From NCBI GenBank assembly GCA_036821645.1, contig DAISJD010000032.1:1-27836 (forward strand): a DNA stretch of 27,836 bases, written 5' to 3'. Source of the DNA: DAISJD01 sp036821645. GTDB lineage: Bacteria > Pseudomonadota > Alphaproteobacteria > ATCC43930 > CGMCC-115725. Below the pieces are notes generated by a model that saw only the letters and a program-made list of their open reading frames with translations, had not been told where the DNA came from and made no database searches. Positions 8,688 through 17,114 of the stretch are shown here, piece by piece. Position numbers and translations under genes: made by a program. Position 1 is the stretch's first letter, and each line of letters begins with the position of its first letter.

Positions 8688-9581
8688 TCAACCGCGCAGG
8701 CGGGCGGCGATGATGCTGGCCAAGATGATGCCGCCGCCGACGATTTGGCGCGCCAAGATCGGTTCGTCGAAGAGAAAGGCCGCAATCAATCCGGCGAAGA
8801 CCGGTTGCAGCAACAGGCTCAACGATGAAAAGGCGGCGGGCAGGTGGCGCAGGCCATAAGCGATCAGGCTTTGCCCTGCCACCTGACTGATGAGGGCAAG
8901 GCCGATCAGCACCGACAAGCCGGCAAGGTCCGCCGGTAACAGGGTTTCGCCATGGAGTGCGGCCGCCGGTAACAGGCAGAGACTGGAAACGAAGGATAGC
9001 GGGGCCAGAACCCGTGCGGTCGAAAAACGCCTGGAAAGGCGCGATAGGACCAACATATAGGTGCCATAGAAAAAAGCGGCGACGAGGGCCAGAAGATCGC
9101 CCGATGTCACCCCGTCGATGCCGCCCGCCAAGACCCAGGCCCCCGTCAAGGCACCGGCCAGCGACAGCAGAAAGGCCGTCGTGACCCGATTGCCGAAGAA
9201 GAACGCCCCGCCCAAAGTCACGAAAATCGGGGCCATATTGGCAAAGAGCGTCGCATTCGAGACGGAGGTGAGCCCGATCGAGATGTGCCAGAACCCGAGA
9301 TCCGCCGCAAAGGCCACACCGCCCACGAGGATGAGGCCCCCATCGCCGAGACTGAACCGGGGTGGGGGGCCTTGGCGCAGCCGGTCGTCGGCGGCGGCCC
9401 AGGCGACGAGGAACGGCAGGCCGAGAGCCGTGCGATAAAAGGCGGCGGCAAGGGGGCCGACATCGGACAAGCGCACGAAAATCGGGGAAAAACCGATCGA
9501 CAGGGCCGCAAAAAACAGGGCGACCAAGGCCCAATGATGCGGCGCTGTGCGGTTTTTGTCGGATGGTGACTTTGCAAGCAT
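8688..9581 (-). CDS. EamA/DMT-family transporter (10 TM)
   Basis: This 297-residue protein shows about ten hydrophobic helices in two EamA repeats, typical of the drug/metabolite transporter superfamily (RhaT/YdcZ-like exporters). Recognisable elements are FFAALSIGFSPIFVRLSD in helix 1, AAFYRTALGLPFL in helix 2, and in the second repeat LISQVAGQSLIAYGLRHLP and PVFAGLIAAFLFDEP, which is the usual EamA ending before the last helix. The protein exports an unidentified small molecule or amino acid across the inner membrane. ATG 9581 fits the family; a longer in-frame extension exists but lacks conserved sequence. It is convergent with the MFS gene and divergent from the N-formylglutamate amidohydrolase gene. 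Confidence 0.88.
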   Translation of the reverse strand: MLAKSPSDKNRTAPHHWALVALFFAALSIGFSPIFVRLSDVGPLAAAFYRTALGLPFLVAWAAADDRLRQGPPPRFSLGDGGLILVGGVAFAADLGFWHISIGLTSVSNATLFANMAPIFVTLGGAFFFGNRVTTAFLLSLAGALTGAWVLAGGIDGVTSGDLLALVAAFFYGTYMLVLSRLSRRFSTARVLAPLSFVSSLCLLPAAALHGETLLPADLAGLSVLIGLALISQVAGQSLIAYGLRHLPAAFSSLSLLLQPVFAGLIAAFLFDEPILARQIVGGGIILASIIAARLRG

Positions 9582-9704
9582 GATGAAGATGGTTATAGAG
9601 GGATGGATTGTCGCGGACCATCCCGTTTCTCGTTTGGATCCCTGTGTCGAGGCGGGGACTGCACTGAGGGGATCGCGTATCTGTCTCGTGTCGGAGTGTT
9701 GATC

Positions 9705-10511
9705 ATGGCCCATCCATCCTCTTGCGAACCGTTATTGGGCCATGACGATCCCCCGGCCTTTAGCGTCGTCAACGAAGAGGGTGCCGCACCCATCGTCTTG
9801 ATCTGCGATCATGCGGGCCACGCCGTGCCAGGGAAATTGCGTGATCTCGGCCTCGATGCTGCCACCCTGACCCAGCATATCGGGTGGGATATCGGCGCGG
9901 CGGCCGTGACCCGGATTCTGGCGGCGCGTCTTTCAGCACCCGCATTTTTATCGACCTATTCGCGCCTCGTGGTCGATTGCAACCGCGATCTGCACGATCC
10001 GACGGCGTTTGCCGCCATCAGCGACGGCATCGTCGTGCCGGGCAATCAGGAATTGAGTGCGGCGGATCGGGCGGCACGGGTGGAGGCGTGTTTTCTGCCC
10101 TATCATCGGGCGATCGAACGGCGGCTCGATCGATTCATGGCGCAAGGGATCGCCCCGGCCGTCATCTCGATCCACAGTTTTACCCCGATGATGCAGGGGG
10201 TCGTCCGCCCATGGCAGGTGGGCGTCCTCTGGGATCAGGATCCGCGCCTCGCTGTGCCCTTGATCGCCAATCTGGCCGGTCTGCACCGGTTGACCGTCGG
10301 GGATAACGAACCCTATTCCGCGCGCGAACCCCAAGGCTATAGCCTGCGCTATCACGCGGCCCCCCGTGGTCTCCCTCATGTGCTGATCGAACTGCGGCAA
10401 GACGAGGTCTGTGCGTCTGCGGGGGTGGAACGCTATGCCGATTACCTGATCTCGGCCCTGTCGCCGATCTTGGCCGACCCGTTTCTCTTTCGTCAGGCCC
10501 ATTACCAATGA
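9705..10511 (+). CDS. N-formylglutamate amidohydrolase family protein
   Basis: This 268-residue cytoplasmic hydrolase belongs to the N-formylglutamate amidohydrolase (HutG-type) family, metal-dependent enzymes that cleave N-formyl-L-glutamate or related N-acyl compounds. Family motifs visible are ICDHAGHAVPG (about residues 31-41, probable metal ligands D and H), SRLVVDCNRD, VISIHSFTP, and a late QGYSLRYHAAPRGLPHVLIELRQD segment with the conserved E. ATG 9705 has GGAG 8 nt upstream; an in-frame extension to 9603 has no conserved sequence. Its stop overlaps the next start (ATGA, 10508-10511), indicating translational coupling to the ATP-grasp-like ligase. No hut genes are nearby, so a role in histidine degradation is not supported and the true substrate may differ. 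Confidence 0.9.
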   Translation: MAHPSSCEPLLGHDDPPAFSVVNEEGAAPIVLICDHAGHAVPGKLRDLGLDAATLTQHIGWDIGAAAVTRILAARLSAPAFLSTYSRLVVDCNRDLHDPTAFAAISDGIVVPGNQELSAADRAARVEACFLPYHRAIERRLDRFMAQGIAPAVISIHSFTPMMQGVVRPWQVGVLWDQDPRLAVPLIANLAGLHRLTVGDNEPYSAREPQGYSLRYHAAPRGLPHVLIELRQDEVCASAGVERYADYLISALSPILADPFLFRQAHYQ

Positions 10512-11653
10512 CGATCGAACCCCCCTTTACCCTTGGTCTCGAAGAAGAATATCTGCTGGTCGATCAGCAGACCCGCGATCTCGTGCGCGATCCGCCCGAT
10601 GCCTTGCTGACCGCGTGCGAGGCGGCCTTGGGCAGTCGCGTCAGCCCGGAATTTTTGCGTTCTCAGATCGAAGTGCAAACCGGTGTGTGCCATACGATCG
10701 CCCAGGCCCGGACTGAATTGGCCCAGTTGCGCGCGACCCTCGTCGCCATCGCCGGGCAGTTCGGCATGGCCCCGGTGGCCGCCGCAACCCACCCCTTTGC
10801 CCGGTACGAGACCCAGCGCCATACCGACCGGGCCCGGTATCGGGCCTTGCACGAAGATTTGCAGGCGGTCGCCCGGCGTCTGGTGATTTGCGGTATGCAT
10901 GTCCATGTCGGCATCGCCGATGACGAGTTGAAGATCGATCTGATGAATCAGGTCAGCTATTTTCTGCCGCATCTCTTGGCGCTCAGCACCTCATCGCCGT
11001 TCTGGCAGGGGGAGGATACGGGGCTGCATTCCTATCGGATCGCCGTCTTCGACGAAATGCCGCGCACGGGCGTGCCCGATCGGTTCGAGAGTTGGGGGGA
11101 ATTTCACCGCCATATCGGCACCTTGGTCAAACTTGGCATCATTGACGATACCAGTAAGCTTTGGTGGGACATTCGGCCCTCGGCCCGGTTTCCAACCCTG
11201 GAAATGCGCGTGACCGATGTGTGCACGCGCATCGATGACGGGCTTGCCATCGCGTGCCTCTATCGCTGTCTCATTCGGTTCTTGTGGCGGTTGCGGGTCG
11301 GCAATCAACGATGGCGGATTTATCTGCCCATGTTGATCGCGGAAAATCGCTGGCGTGCGCAACGATACGGTTTGGAACGGGGCTTGATCGATTTCGGTCG
11401 GGCCGAGATCGTGCCCTACGGCGATCTCTTGGAAGAGATTTTTCAACTCGTCGCCGAAGATGCCGCTTATTTCGGCTGCGAGGCGGCCCTCCACCATGCC
11501 CGCACCATCGTGACGGGGGGGACGAGCGCCCAATCTCAGCGCCGGGTCTTTCAAGACGCCCTAGCCGCTGGGGCAAGCCCCCCTGAGGCTTTGAAGGCGG
11601 TGGTGGATTGGTTGATTGCGACGACAGCCGATGTGTCGGGGGTTCCTCGGTAA
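10508..11653 (+). CDS. Carboxylate-amine ligase of the YbdK / glutamate-cysteine ligase 2 family
   Basis: This 381-residue protein carries the GCS2 hallmarks: TLGLEEEYLLVD at residues 8-19 (metal and glutamate binding), ICGMHVHVGI in the middle, SSPFWQGEDTGLHSYR, and WWDIRPSARFPTLEMRVTDV with the conserved basic and acidic residues. The family joins a carboxylate to an amine at ATP cost; YbdK has weak glutamate-cysteine ligase activity. The ATGA overlap with the preceding amidohydrolase suggests the two act on one metabolite, one making and one breaking an amide bond. That pairing recurs in alphaproteobacteria, but the natural substrate is not known to me. It ends 12 bp from the convergent unknown gene. 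Confidence 0.9.
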   Translation: MTIEPPFTLGLEEEYLLVDQQTRDLVRDPPDALLTACEAALGSRVSPEFLRSQIEVQTGVCHTIAQARTELAQLRATLVAIAGQFGMAPVAAATHPFARYETQRHTDRARYRALHEDLQAVARRLVICGMHVHVGIADDELKIDLMNQVSYFLPHLLALSTSSPFWQGEDTGLHSYRIAVFDEMPRTGVPDRFESWGEFHRHIGTLVKLGIIDDTSKLWWDIRPSARFPTLEMRVTDVCTRIDDGLAIACLYRCLIRFLWRLRVGNQRWRIYLPMLIAENRWRAQRYGLERGLIDFGRAEIVPYGDLLEEIFQLVAEDAAYFGCEAALHHARTIVTGGTSAQSQRRVFQDALAAGASPPEALKAVVDWLIATTADVSGVPR

Positions 11654-11665
11654 AAAGACGCCGCT

Positions 11666-12223
11666 TCAGTCGGTGCTGGCGCAGGCGGCGTAATGATCGA
11701 CCGCCGTTTCCAAGGTGACTGCGATCAGGCCCGGAATTTTGGGGCTATGGATCGGTTCCGGTTCGCCCACGCGGTGGGCCGCATTGCTGTTGATATAGGC
11801 GGCGAGCCTGCCCAGGATCAGGTGTGTGCCGGTGCAACTGAAAAAGAACCGATCGGATTTCGGTTGGTCTAGCCGCCCAAAAGCGTTGCGGCCAAGGGGG
11901 CCGACGCATTGAAAGACGATGGTCGGCATGGCATTGGGCGCATGTCCCGGATCGTAGGATTCCTGAAGTCGCACGCCGATCCCGGCATCGGACAGAACCT
12001 GCCACGCCGAGATCAGTGTGGGCAGGACCGTCCGGCGCAGCCATTCTGCCCCGATCTCGTGGGAGTGGGATGGCGGGAGGGACGGGTGCGTGTCGTCTGC
12101 AATCCCATAAGCGGGGCGCGACAGATGATCGGCGACGTAACGGCGAAACCGATCAATATTCAACCCGGCCCTATCAGAGTGTCGCGGCAACAGGTCTTGA
12201 TCGATCACGCCACATTTCCCCAT
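11666..12223 (-). CDS. Hypothetical protein, 185 residues
   Basis: I do not recognise this protein. It reads as a soluble globular protein without signal peptide or membrane helix and contains four scattered cysteines. The middle (AEWLRRTVLPTLISAWQVLSDAGIGVRLQES) looks like two amphipathic helices, followed by a probable beta region (TIVFQCVGPLGRNAF). Codon use from about residue 20 onward is host-like, which argues that it is real. The ATG at 12223 lies at the edge of a very AT-rich region and has no clear ribosome site, so the start is uncertain. It is convergent with the YbdK-like gene, with a 12-bp gap, and has no partner gene. Confidence 0.55.
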   Translation of the reverse strand: MGKCGVIDQDLLPRHSDRAGLNIDRFRRYVADHLSRPAYGIADDTHPSLPPSHSHEIGAEWLRRTVLPTLISAWQVLSDAGIGVRLQESYDPGHAPNAMPTIVFQCVGPLGRNAFGRLDQPKSDRFFFSCTGTHLILGRLAAYINSNAAHRVGEPEPIHSPKIPGLIAVTLETAVDHYAACASTD

Positions 12224-12575
12224 TTTATAATGACGGCCTAAATTACAATTTATCTGATCTGAATAAATTTAATAATAGGTTAAAATCATTGTTCAATTTA
12301 AGTAAACTCAATTGTTATTGTTGTTTTTGTAAAGGTAAATTTTTCGATTTTCTTGTCGTGGCGACCGGTTGGCAGTTGTTTACGCCGATGTCAGCACCGA
12401 TTTGCGGCGGGTTTATGCTGCGACTGCATAAGAAGAATGCGCCCAGACGCGTGATGAACCCCTTTGAGCCGCGATGGAAATGCCGGATGATGGTCAAGCC
12501 ATTGCGTATTTTTGACGCAGATGGTGCGGCAGAATTGATGTCGGCCCTCTTGGGATAATCGATGGAGCATAGAGG
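12224..12575. other. Intergenic region with a sharp AT-rich tract
   Basis: Positions about 12230-12350 are strongly AT-rich, with several runs of T and A, and sit between GC-rich genes. This is a plausible promoter region for the divergent pair (unknown gene on minus, VOC gene on plus). I see no confident -35/-10 pair. Positions 12360-12560 return to host composition and are open in more than one frame. No start, ribosome site or family motif supports a gene, and the segment may be a decayed one. Confidence 0.35.
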
Positions 12576-12992
12576 ATGCGACCCTTTCACTTGGCCTTTC
12601 CGGTCGACGATCTGGCGGCGGCGCGAACATTCTACGGCACGGTGCTGGGCTGTCCCGAGGGGCGCAGTTCGGATACCTGGATCGATTTCGATCTGTTCGG
12701 CCATCAAATCGTCGCCCATCTGGCAGATGTCCGGCGTCCTGATGCCGACCATCACAATGCGGTGGATGGGCACGCGGTGCCGGTTCCGCATTTCGGCGTC
12801 GTGCTGGATATGGCCGCGTGGCAGGCGCTCGCCGATCGGTTGACGGCGGCGGGCATACGGTTCGTGATCGAACCCTATATCCGCTTCAAGGGCGAAGTGG
12901 GCGAACAGGCGACGATGTTTTTCTATGATCCGGCGGGCAATGCGCTGGAATTCAAGGCCTTCAACGATCTCTCGCAGCTTTTTGCGCATTGA
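12576..12992 (+). CDS. VOC-superfamily (glyoxalase / bleomycin-resistance / dioxygenase fold) protein
   Basis: This 138-residue protein has the two paired beta-alpha-beta-beta-beta modules of the vicinal oxygen chelate fold. It opens with PFHLAFPVDDLAAARTFYG, the usual first strand and helix with a metal-ligand His (H4), and later has PHFGVVLDM and the closing YDPAGNALEFKAF with the ligand Glu. Family members range from glyoxalase I to dioxygenases and antibiotic-binding proteins, and the substrate cannot be assigned. Length fits a single-domain VOC protein. ATG 12576 follows GGAG about 8-10 nt upstream. It converges on the hlyD-type gene across a hairpin-bearing gap. Confidence 0.87.
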   Translation: MRPFHLAFPVDDLAAARTFYGTVLGCPEGRSSDTWIDFDLFGHQIVAHLADVRRPDADHHNAVDGHAVPVPHFGVVLDMAAWQALADRLTAAGIRFVIEPYIRFKGEVGEQATMFFYDPAGNALEFKAFNDLSQLFAH

Positions 12993-13045
12993 ACCATGGG
13001 TGCGGCGAACCATGCGTGCGGCGGCCCCCCGTCTGGGGTGGCCGC
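12991..13045. terminator. 16-bp tandem duplication plus GC-rich hairpin between convergent genes
   Basis: Two 16-bp units (12991-13006 and 13007-13022) differ by one base. They run into a hairpin at 13021-13045 with 10 paired bases, a 4-nt GTCT loop and one bulged T. No T-run follows on either side. Its place between the VOC stop and the secretion-adaptor stop suggests a bidirectional termination structure. Confidence 0.4.
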
Positions 13046-13063
13046 TGCACGCCTGTGCATCGT

Positions 13064-14533
13064 CTAGCGTTCTCTCAACCCGTCATGGGCATATTCGCCA
13101 AGCGGTGACAAGAGATAGTCGATCACCCGGCGGCGACCGGTCTTGATTTCCGCGATCACCGACATGCCCGGTCCCAAGGGTTGCAGGCGGCCATCGACCA
13201 TCATGTCGGTTTTATCGAGGCGGATGCGGGCGTTATAGACGCTGCCGCCTTGGCCCTGGGCCGATGCCGTCCCATCGGCGCGCTGACCGCCGCGGCCCCC
13301 GGTTTCGTCGCCGGACCGACGTTGTTCCTCGTTCACCGCGTCGCGGCTGACCGATTCCACGATCCCGTGCAGCAACCCATAGCGGGTGAAGGTAAAGGTA
13401 TCGACCTTTACTTCGACCTCCTGGCCTTCATGGACGAAGCCGACATCGCGGTTTTGGACCATCGCTTCGACCACGAGGGGTTGATCTTCGGGCACCAGGA
13501 CCAGCAGCGGCTGCGCCGGGGTGACGACGCCGCCCACCGTATGGATCGCCAATTGCTGCACCACGCCGTCGATCGGGGCCGTGAGCCGGGTCAGCGCCAG
13601 TTTCTGTTCCGCCTTGATCAGATCCTGGGCATGTTGCGAGGCCAATTGTTCGGCCTTGGCAAGGTCGGTCAAAATATCCCGTTGATAATCCGCTTGGGCC
13701 TGCGTCTTTTGTTGATCGAGGGCTTGGCGTGCGGCCGCGATTTCGCCCAGATGCTTTTGCTGGACGACCAATTCATGCTTGGCTTCGCTGAGGCGTTGGG
13801 CGGCATCCAGATAACTGATCCGGTTGCCATATTGGATGCCCATGGCCTTTTCCCGGATTTCCGTCTGTTGTTGGAGCAACGGGGCGGCATCCTGGAGTTT
13901 GGCGATGGTGGCGGCCACGGTTTCGGCCTCCGCCGCCTTCTGGGCGATCTGTTGAACAAGGCTGGCGGTTTTCGCGGCCTGTCCCGCCGCCTGGGCGACC
14001 ATCGCTGCCCGCGTCCGGTCGATATCGAGGGCAGAGGCCCCGGCGGGAGCCACGAAATAGGTATCGGGCGGGCGACCCGTCTCGATCGCTTGTTTCAAGG
14101 CGACGAGGCGGGCACTGTCGAGCCGGGCGGTCAACAAATCGCGGGACAAGCGGTCGCGATCGGCCGTGGCCTGAACCGGGTCCAGCGTCACCAACACGTC
14201 GCCGACCCGAACCCGATCGCCATCGGCGACCGCGATGCTGCGCACGACCCCGCTTTCCAACGGTTGGATCACCTTGACCTTACCGCTCGGTGCGACCTTG
14301 CCGACGGCGGTTGCGATAATATCGACATGGCCGACGACGCTCCAGACCAAGCCGGTGAGGAAGAGTGCAATGAGCGTCGCCCCGGTCGCGCGCCCGACGG
14401 GCGATGGCGGCCGTTCGATGATTTCAAGAGCCGCTGGCAGAAATTCCGTCTCTGAGGCGCGCCGTTGGAGGGGTTTCGGCGGGGCTGCGACCGGTGCGGC
14501 CGTGACGGGGGACTGAGACGTTTTATCGGCCAT
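13064..14533 (-). CDS. Type I secretion membrane-fusion (HlyD-family) protein
   Basis: This 489-residue periplasmic adaptor bridges the inner-membrane ABC exporter to an outer-membrane TolC-type channel. A cytoplasmic N-terminal tail of about 45 residues precedes one transmembrane helix (about 50-70). A lipoyl-like half follows (GKVKVIQPLESGVVRSIAVADGDRV and a DVLVTLDP segment), then a long Gln/Ala/Lys-rich coiled coil (about 120-300). The second lipoyl half is LTRLTAPIDGVVQQLAIHT, and the terminal beta-barrel domain carries the HlyD-family PLGPGMSVIAEIKTGRR signature near the C-terminus. ATG 14533 has AAGGAGG 8 nt upstream and overlaps the end of the ABC gene by 11 bp, showing a two-gene operon with coupled translation. 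No TolC homologue is in the window. Confidence 0.94.
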   Translation of the reverse strand: MADKTSQSPVTAAPVAAPPKPLQRRASETEFLPAALEIIERPPSPVGRATGATLIALFLTGLVWSVVGHVDIIATAVGKVAPSGKVKVIQPLESGVVRSIAVADGDRVRVGDVLVTLDPVQATADRDRLSRDLLTARLDSARLVALKQAIETGRPPDTYFVAPAGASALDIDRTRAAMVAQAAGQAAKTASLVQQIAQKAAEAETVAATIAKLQDAAPLLQQQTEIREKAMGIQYGNRISYLDAAQRLSEAKHELVVQQKHLGEIAAARQALDQQKTQAQADYQRDILTDLAKAEQLASQHAQDLIKAEQKLALTRLTAPIDGVVQQLAIHTVGGVVTPAQPLLVLVPEDQPLVVEAMVQNRDVGFVHEGQEVEVKVDTFTFTRYGLLHGIVESVSRDAVNEEQRRSGDETGGRGGQRADGTASAQGQGGSVYNARIRLDKTDMMVDGRLQPLGPGMSVIAEIKTGRRRVIDYLLSPLGEYAHDGLRER

Positions 14534-16673
14534 CGACCATGCCTCCTTGCAAGGCATAAAGGGCGGCATAGCGCCCATTGCTTCGGATCAATTCGTCGTG
14601 GGAACCTTGTTCGACCAATCGGCCCCGCTCCAAGGTGACGATCCGATTGCAATGACGCACCGCCGACAGACGGTGCGCGACGATCAGGACCGTGCGCCCC
14701 CGTGAGATTTCACGCAGATTTTCCTGCACGATGCGTTCGCTTTCGTAATCAAGCGCACTCGTCGCCTCGTCGAAGATCAAGATCCGGGGGTCGCTGACGA
14801 GGGCCCGGGCAATGGCGATGCGTTGGCGTTGGCCCCCCGATAGGCTTGCCCCGCGTTCGCCTACCATCGTGTCATACCCTTCGGGCAATTGCAGGATGAA
14901 GTCGTGCGCCCCGGCAAGCCTTGCCGCATGCACGACCCGTTCGAGCGGCAAGGCCGGATCGCTGAGCGCAATATTGTCCCGGATCGAGGCGTTCAGGAGG
15001 ACATTTTCCTGCAACACGACCCCGATCTGGCGGCGCAACCACGCGGCATCGATCTGGGCGATATCGATCCCATCGACCAAAACGCGCCCGGCTTCGGGGA
15101 TATAGAAGCGTTGCAGCAATTTGGTAAGCGTGCTTTTGCCCGACCCCGACGGGCCGACGAGGCCGATCGATTCACCGGGGGCAATCTCAAGCGACAGCCC
15201 TTCGAGCACGGCCGGGCCATCCGCGCGATAGCGAAACCGGACATGGTCGAACGTAACGGCCCCTCGGATGGCGGGCAAGGCGGCGCGACCGGGGCTTGCC
15301 TGCGGTTCCGGTACGGTATTCAGGATATCGCCCAACCGATCGATGGAAATCCGGGTCTGGTGAAAATCCTGCCAAATCTGGGCGAGACGCAAGACCGGTT
15401 GGCTGACCCGGCCCGCCAGCATATTGAACGCGATCAATTCCCCGACGGTCATATCGCCGTTGAACACGGCGAGTGCGCCGAAATAGAGGGTGGCGGCCGT
15501 GACCAGCTTATTGATCAACTGCACGCCTTGGCTTGCGAGATTGCCGAGATTGGTGACGCGAAACGCGGCCGCGACATAGCCCGCCAATTGTTCTTCCCAC
15601 CGTCGCTGCATCTGGGGTTCGACGGCCATGGCCTTCACCGTCTGAATGCCGGAGACCATTTCCACGAGGAAGGATTGGTTTTCCGAACCGCGCCGGAATT
15701 TCTCATCGAGACGCCGCCGGAACAAGGGGGCGGCTCCGCCGCTGATGAGGGCGTAAAACGGCAAAGATGCGACCACGATCAGGGTCAGGAAACTGGAATA
15801 AACGAACATCACGGCGAGGAAAATCACCGTGAACAATAAATCGATCACCAAGGTGAGGGCGGATCCGGTCAGGAAATTGCGGATATTTTCCAATTCCCGC
15901 ACCCGCGCTACGGAATCGCCGACCCGGCGCGTCTCGAAATAGGTCACCGGCAACGCCAAAAGATGCCGGAACAAGCGTGCGCCCAATTCCACATCGATCC
16001 GGTTGGTCGTATGGGAAAACACATAGGTGCGCAGGGCTCCCAAAACCGTTTCGAACAAGCCGATGAGGACGAGCCCAATTACCAAGACATCGAGCGTACT
16101 GACACCGCGATGCACCAAGACCTTGTCGATCACGACCTGAAAGAAGAGCGGCGTGACGAGGCCGAAAATTTGCAGAAAAAGAGATGCTACCAAAACCTCG
16201 CTCAAAAGACCGCGATATTTCACCATGGCCGAGAGGAACCAGCCGATATCGAACCGCCGGGCGAGATCGCCGAGACTGGCCCTGCGGGCCACCATCACCA
16301 GTTTCCCCGACCAACGCTCTGTGAAATCCCCCATTTCCAACACGATGGGACGCTCGCCGCCGGCCTCCAAGACCAAAACCTTGCCGCCGCCCGCCTTGGC
16401 TAAGACCAGAAATCCGCCATTTTTCAACACCGCAATCGCCGGCAGTGCCATGGCGGGCAAACGGTCCGGTTTCACGGTTTCAAGACGCGATTTCATGCCG
16501 CGTCTGCGCGCCTGACGCACAAGATCGACGGCATCGACCGGGCCGGTTATGCCGATATCGTGCCGCAATTGCGCCAAATCGCAGGCAAACCCATGAAATC
16601 GAAATAAGTTAATTAAGCAAATGAGACCGGAATCATCAATTATATTAAATTTTTGTGATGGGTTGATAGACAC
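14523..16673 (-). CDS. Type I secretion ABC transporter with degenerate C39-like domain (HlyB-type)
   Basis: This is a peptidase-like/transmembrane/ATPase fusion that powers one-step export of large proteins. From GTG 16673 it is 716 residues, close to HlyB (about 707). The N-terminal domain aligns with C39 peptidases, but the catalytic Cys position in DCGxxCL reads DSGLICL (S15). It is therefore a non-cleaving, substrate-docking domain as in HlyB. About six membrane helices span about 135-420. The ATPase has Walker A GPSGSGKST (from 507), signature LSGGQRQR (611), Walker B ILIFDEATSALD (D635) and an H-loop AHRLS. An in-frame TTG at 16745 would extend it through AT-rich, non-conserved sequence. 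GTG 16673 has AGGA 8 nt upstream. It forms an operon with the HlyD gene. Its substrate is not adjacent; candidates are the repeat protein at 25068 and the Thr-rich protein at 17115. Confidence 0.93.
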   Translation of the reverse strand: MSINPSQKFNIIDDSGLICLINLFRFHGFACDLAQLRHDIGITGPVDAVDLVRQARRRGMKSRLETVKPDRLPAMALPAIAVLKNGGFLVLAKAGGGKVLVLEAGGERPIVLEMGDFTERWSGKLVMVARRASLGDLARRFDIGWFLSAMVKYRGLLSEVLVASLFLQIFGLVTPLFFQVVIDKVLVHRGVSTLDVLVIGLVLIGLFETVLGALRTYVFSHTTNRIDVELGARLFRHLLALPVTYFETRRVGDSVARVRELENIRNFLTGSALTLVIDLLFTVIFLAVMFVYSSFLTLIVVASLPFYALISGGAAPLFRRRLDEKFRRGSENQSFLVEMVSGIQTVKAMAVEPQMQRRWEEQLAGYVAAAFRVTNLGNLASQGVQLINKLVTAATLYFGALAVFNGDMTVGELIAFNMLAGRVSQPVLRLAQIWQDFHQTRISIDRLGDILNTVPEPQASPGRAALPAIRGAVTFDHVRFRYRADGPAVLEGLSLEIAPGESIGLVGPSGSGKSTLTKLLQRFYIPEAGRVLVDGIDIAQIDAAWLRRQIGVVLQENVLLNASIRDNIALSDPALPLERVVHAARLAGAHDFILQLPEGYDTMVGERGASLSGGQRQRIAIARALVSDPRILIFDEATSALDYESERIVQENLREISRGRTVLIVAHRLSAVRHCNRIVTLERGRLVEQGSHDELIRSNGRYAALYALQGGMVDGR

Positions 16674-17114
16674 GGCATTGATCCTATACAAATAAAATTT
16701 TTTATTTTTTAAAACTTGACGACCCACTGAAAAATTGGATGCCAAGAAAACCGAGAACTACATACCAATTTGGATGTAGACCGTAAACTAGATTGTTTTG
16801 CAAGATGCAGTTTGCATGATAGTCCCGCAAGGACGTCGGGGGGCATCTTTGTCAATGTTGCAACGGCATGTAAGCCTCTGCGACAGGCCTAAAATTGATT
16901 TGTTCAGTCGTGGGTAACGTGTGGCGACGTTCTGCGGCATGCACGTTTCATTACGTGTTTTATCGTAAAAAATACGGTGTTGTGCATATCTTATACAATA
17001 CACAACACCGTAGGTTCGTATGAGCCACACTATTTTTTAGAACTGGGTAAGCTCGTTCTGTGTTTCTTCATGCAGGAGAGACTGGTTTCTAGTCAGGAAA
17101 AACCAACCGACCGA
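16674..17114. other. Intergenic region upstream of the secretion operon
   Basis: This region lies between the secretion operon and the Thr-rich gene, both on the minus strand. The part next to the ABC start (16681-16740) is very AT-rich and likely holds its promoter. The middle (16800-16960) shows no gene or clear motif. The right part contains the intrinsic terminator of the Thr-rich gene (16967-17012). Short open frames here have no coding character. Confidence 0.4.
16967..17012 (-). terminator. Intrinsic terminator of the Thr-rich gene
   Basis: Positions 16973-16984 and 17001-17012 are perfect 12-bp reverse complements around an unusually long 16-nt AT-rich loop. Read on the minus strand, the stem is followed at once by six T residues (complement of 16967-16972). 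It lies about 100 bp beyond the stop of the minus-strand gene at 17115. Confidence 0.75.

Noticed and set aside
12315..13013. Minus-strand frame of 232 codons over the VOC gene and the region before it
   Set aside because: It overlaps the VOC gene in antisense and shows no recognisable domain.
13181..14455. Open frame of 424 codons on the plus strand across the HlyD gene
   Set aside because: It is an antisense shadow of a well-supported HlyD-family gene, with no family motif and no ribosome site.
16788..17030. Small minus-strand gene of 80 codons
   Set aside because: It runs through the terminator hairpin, has no ribosome site and no coding character.
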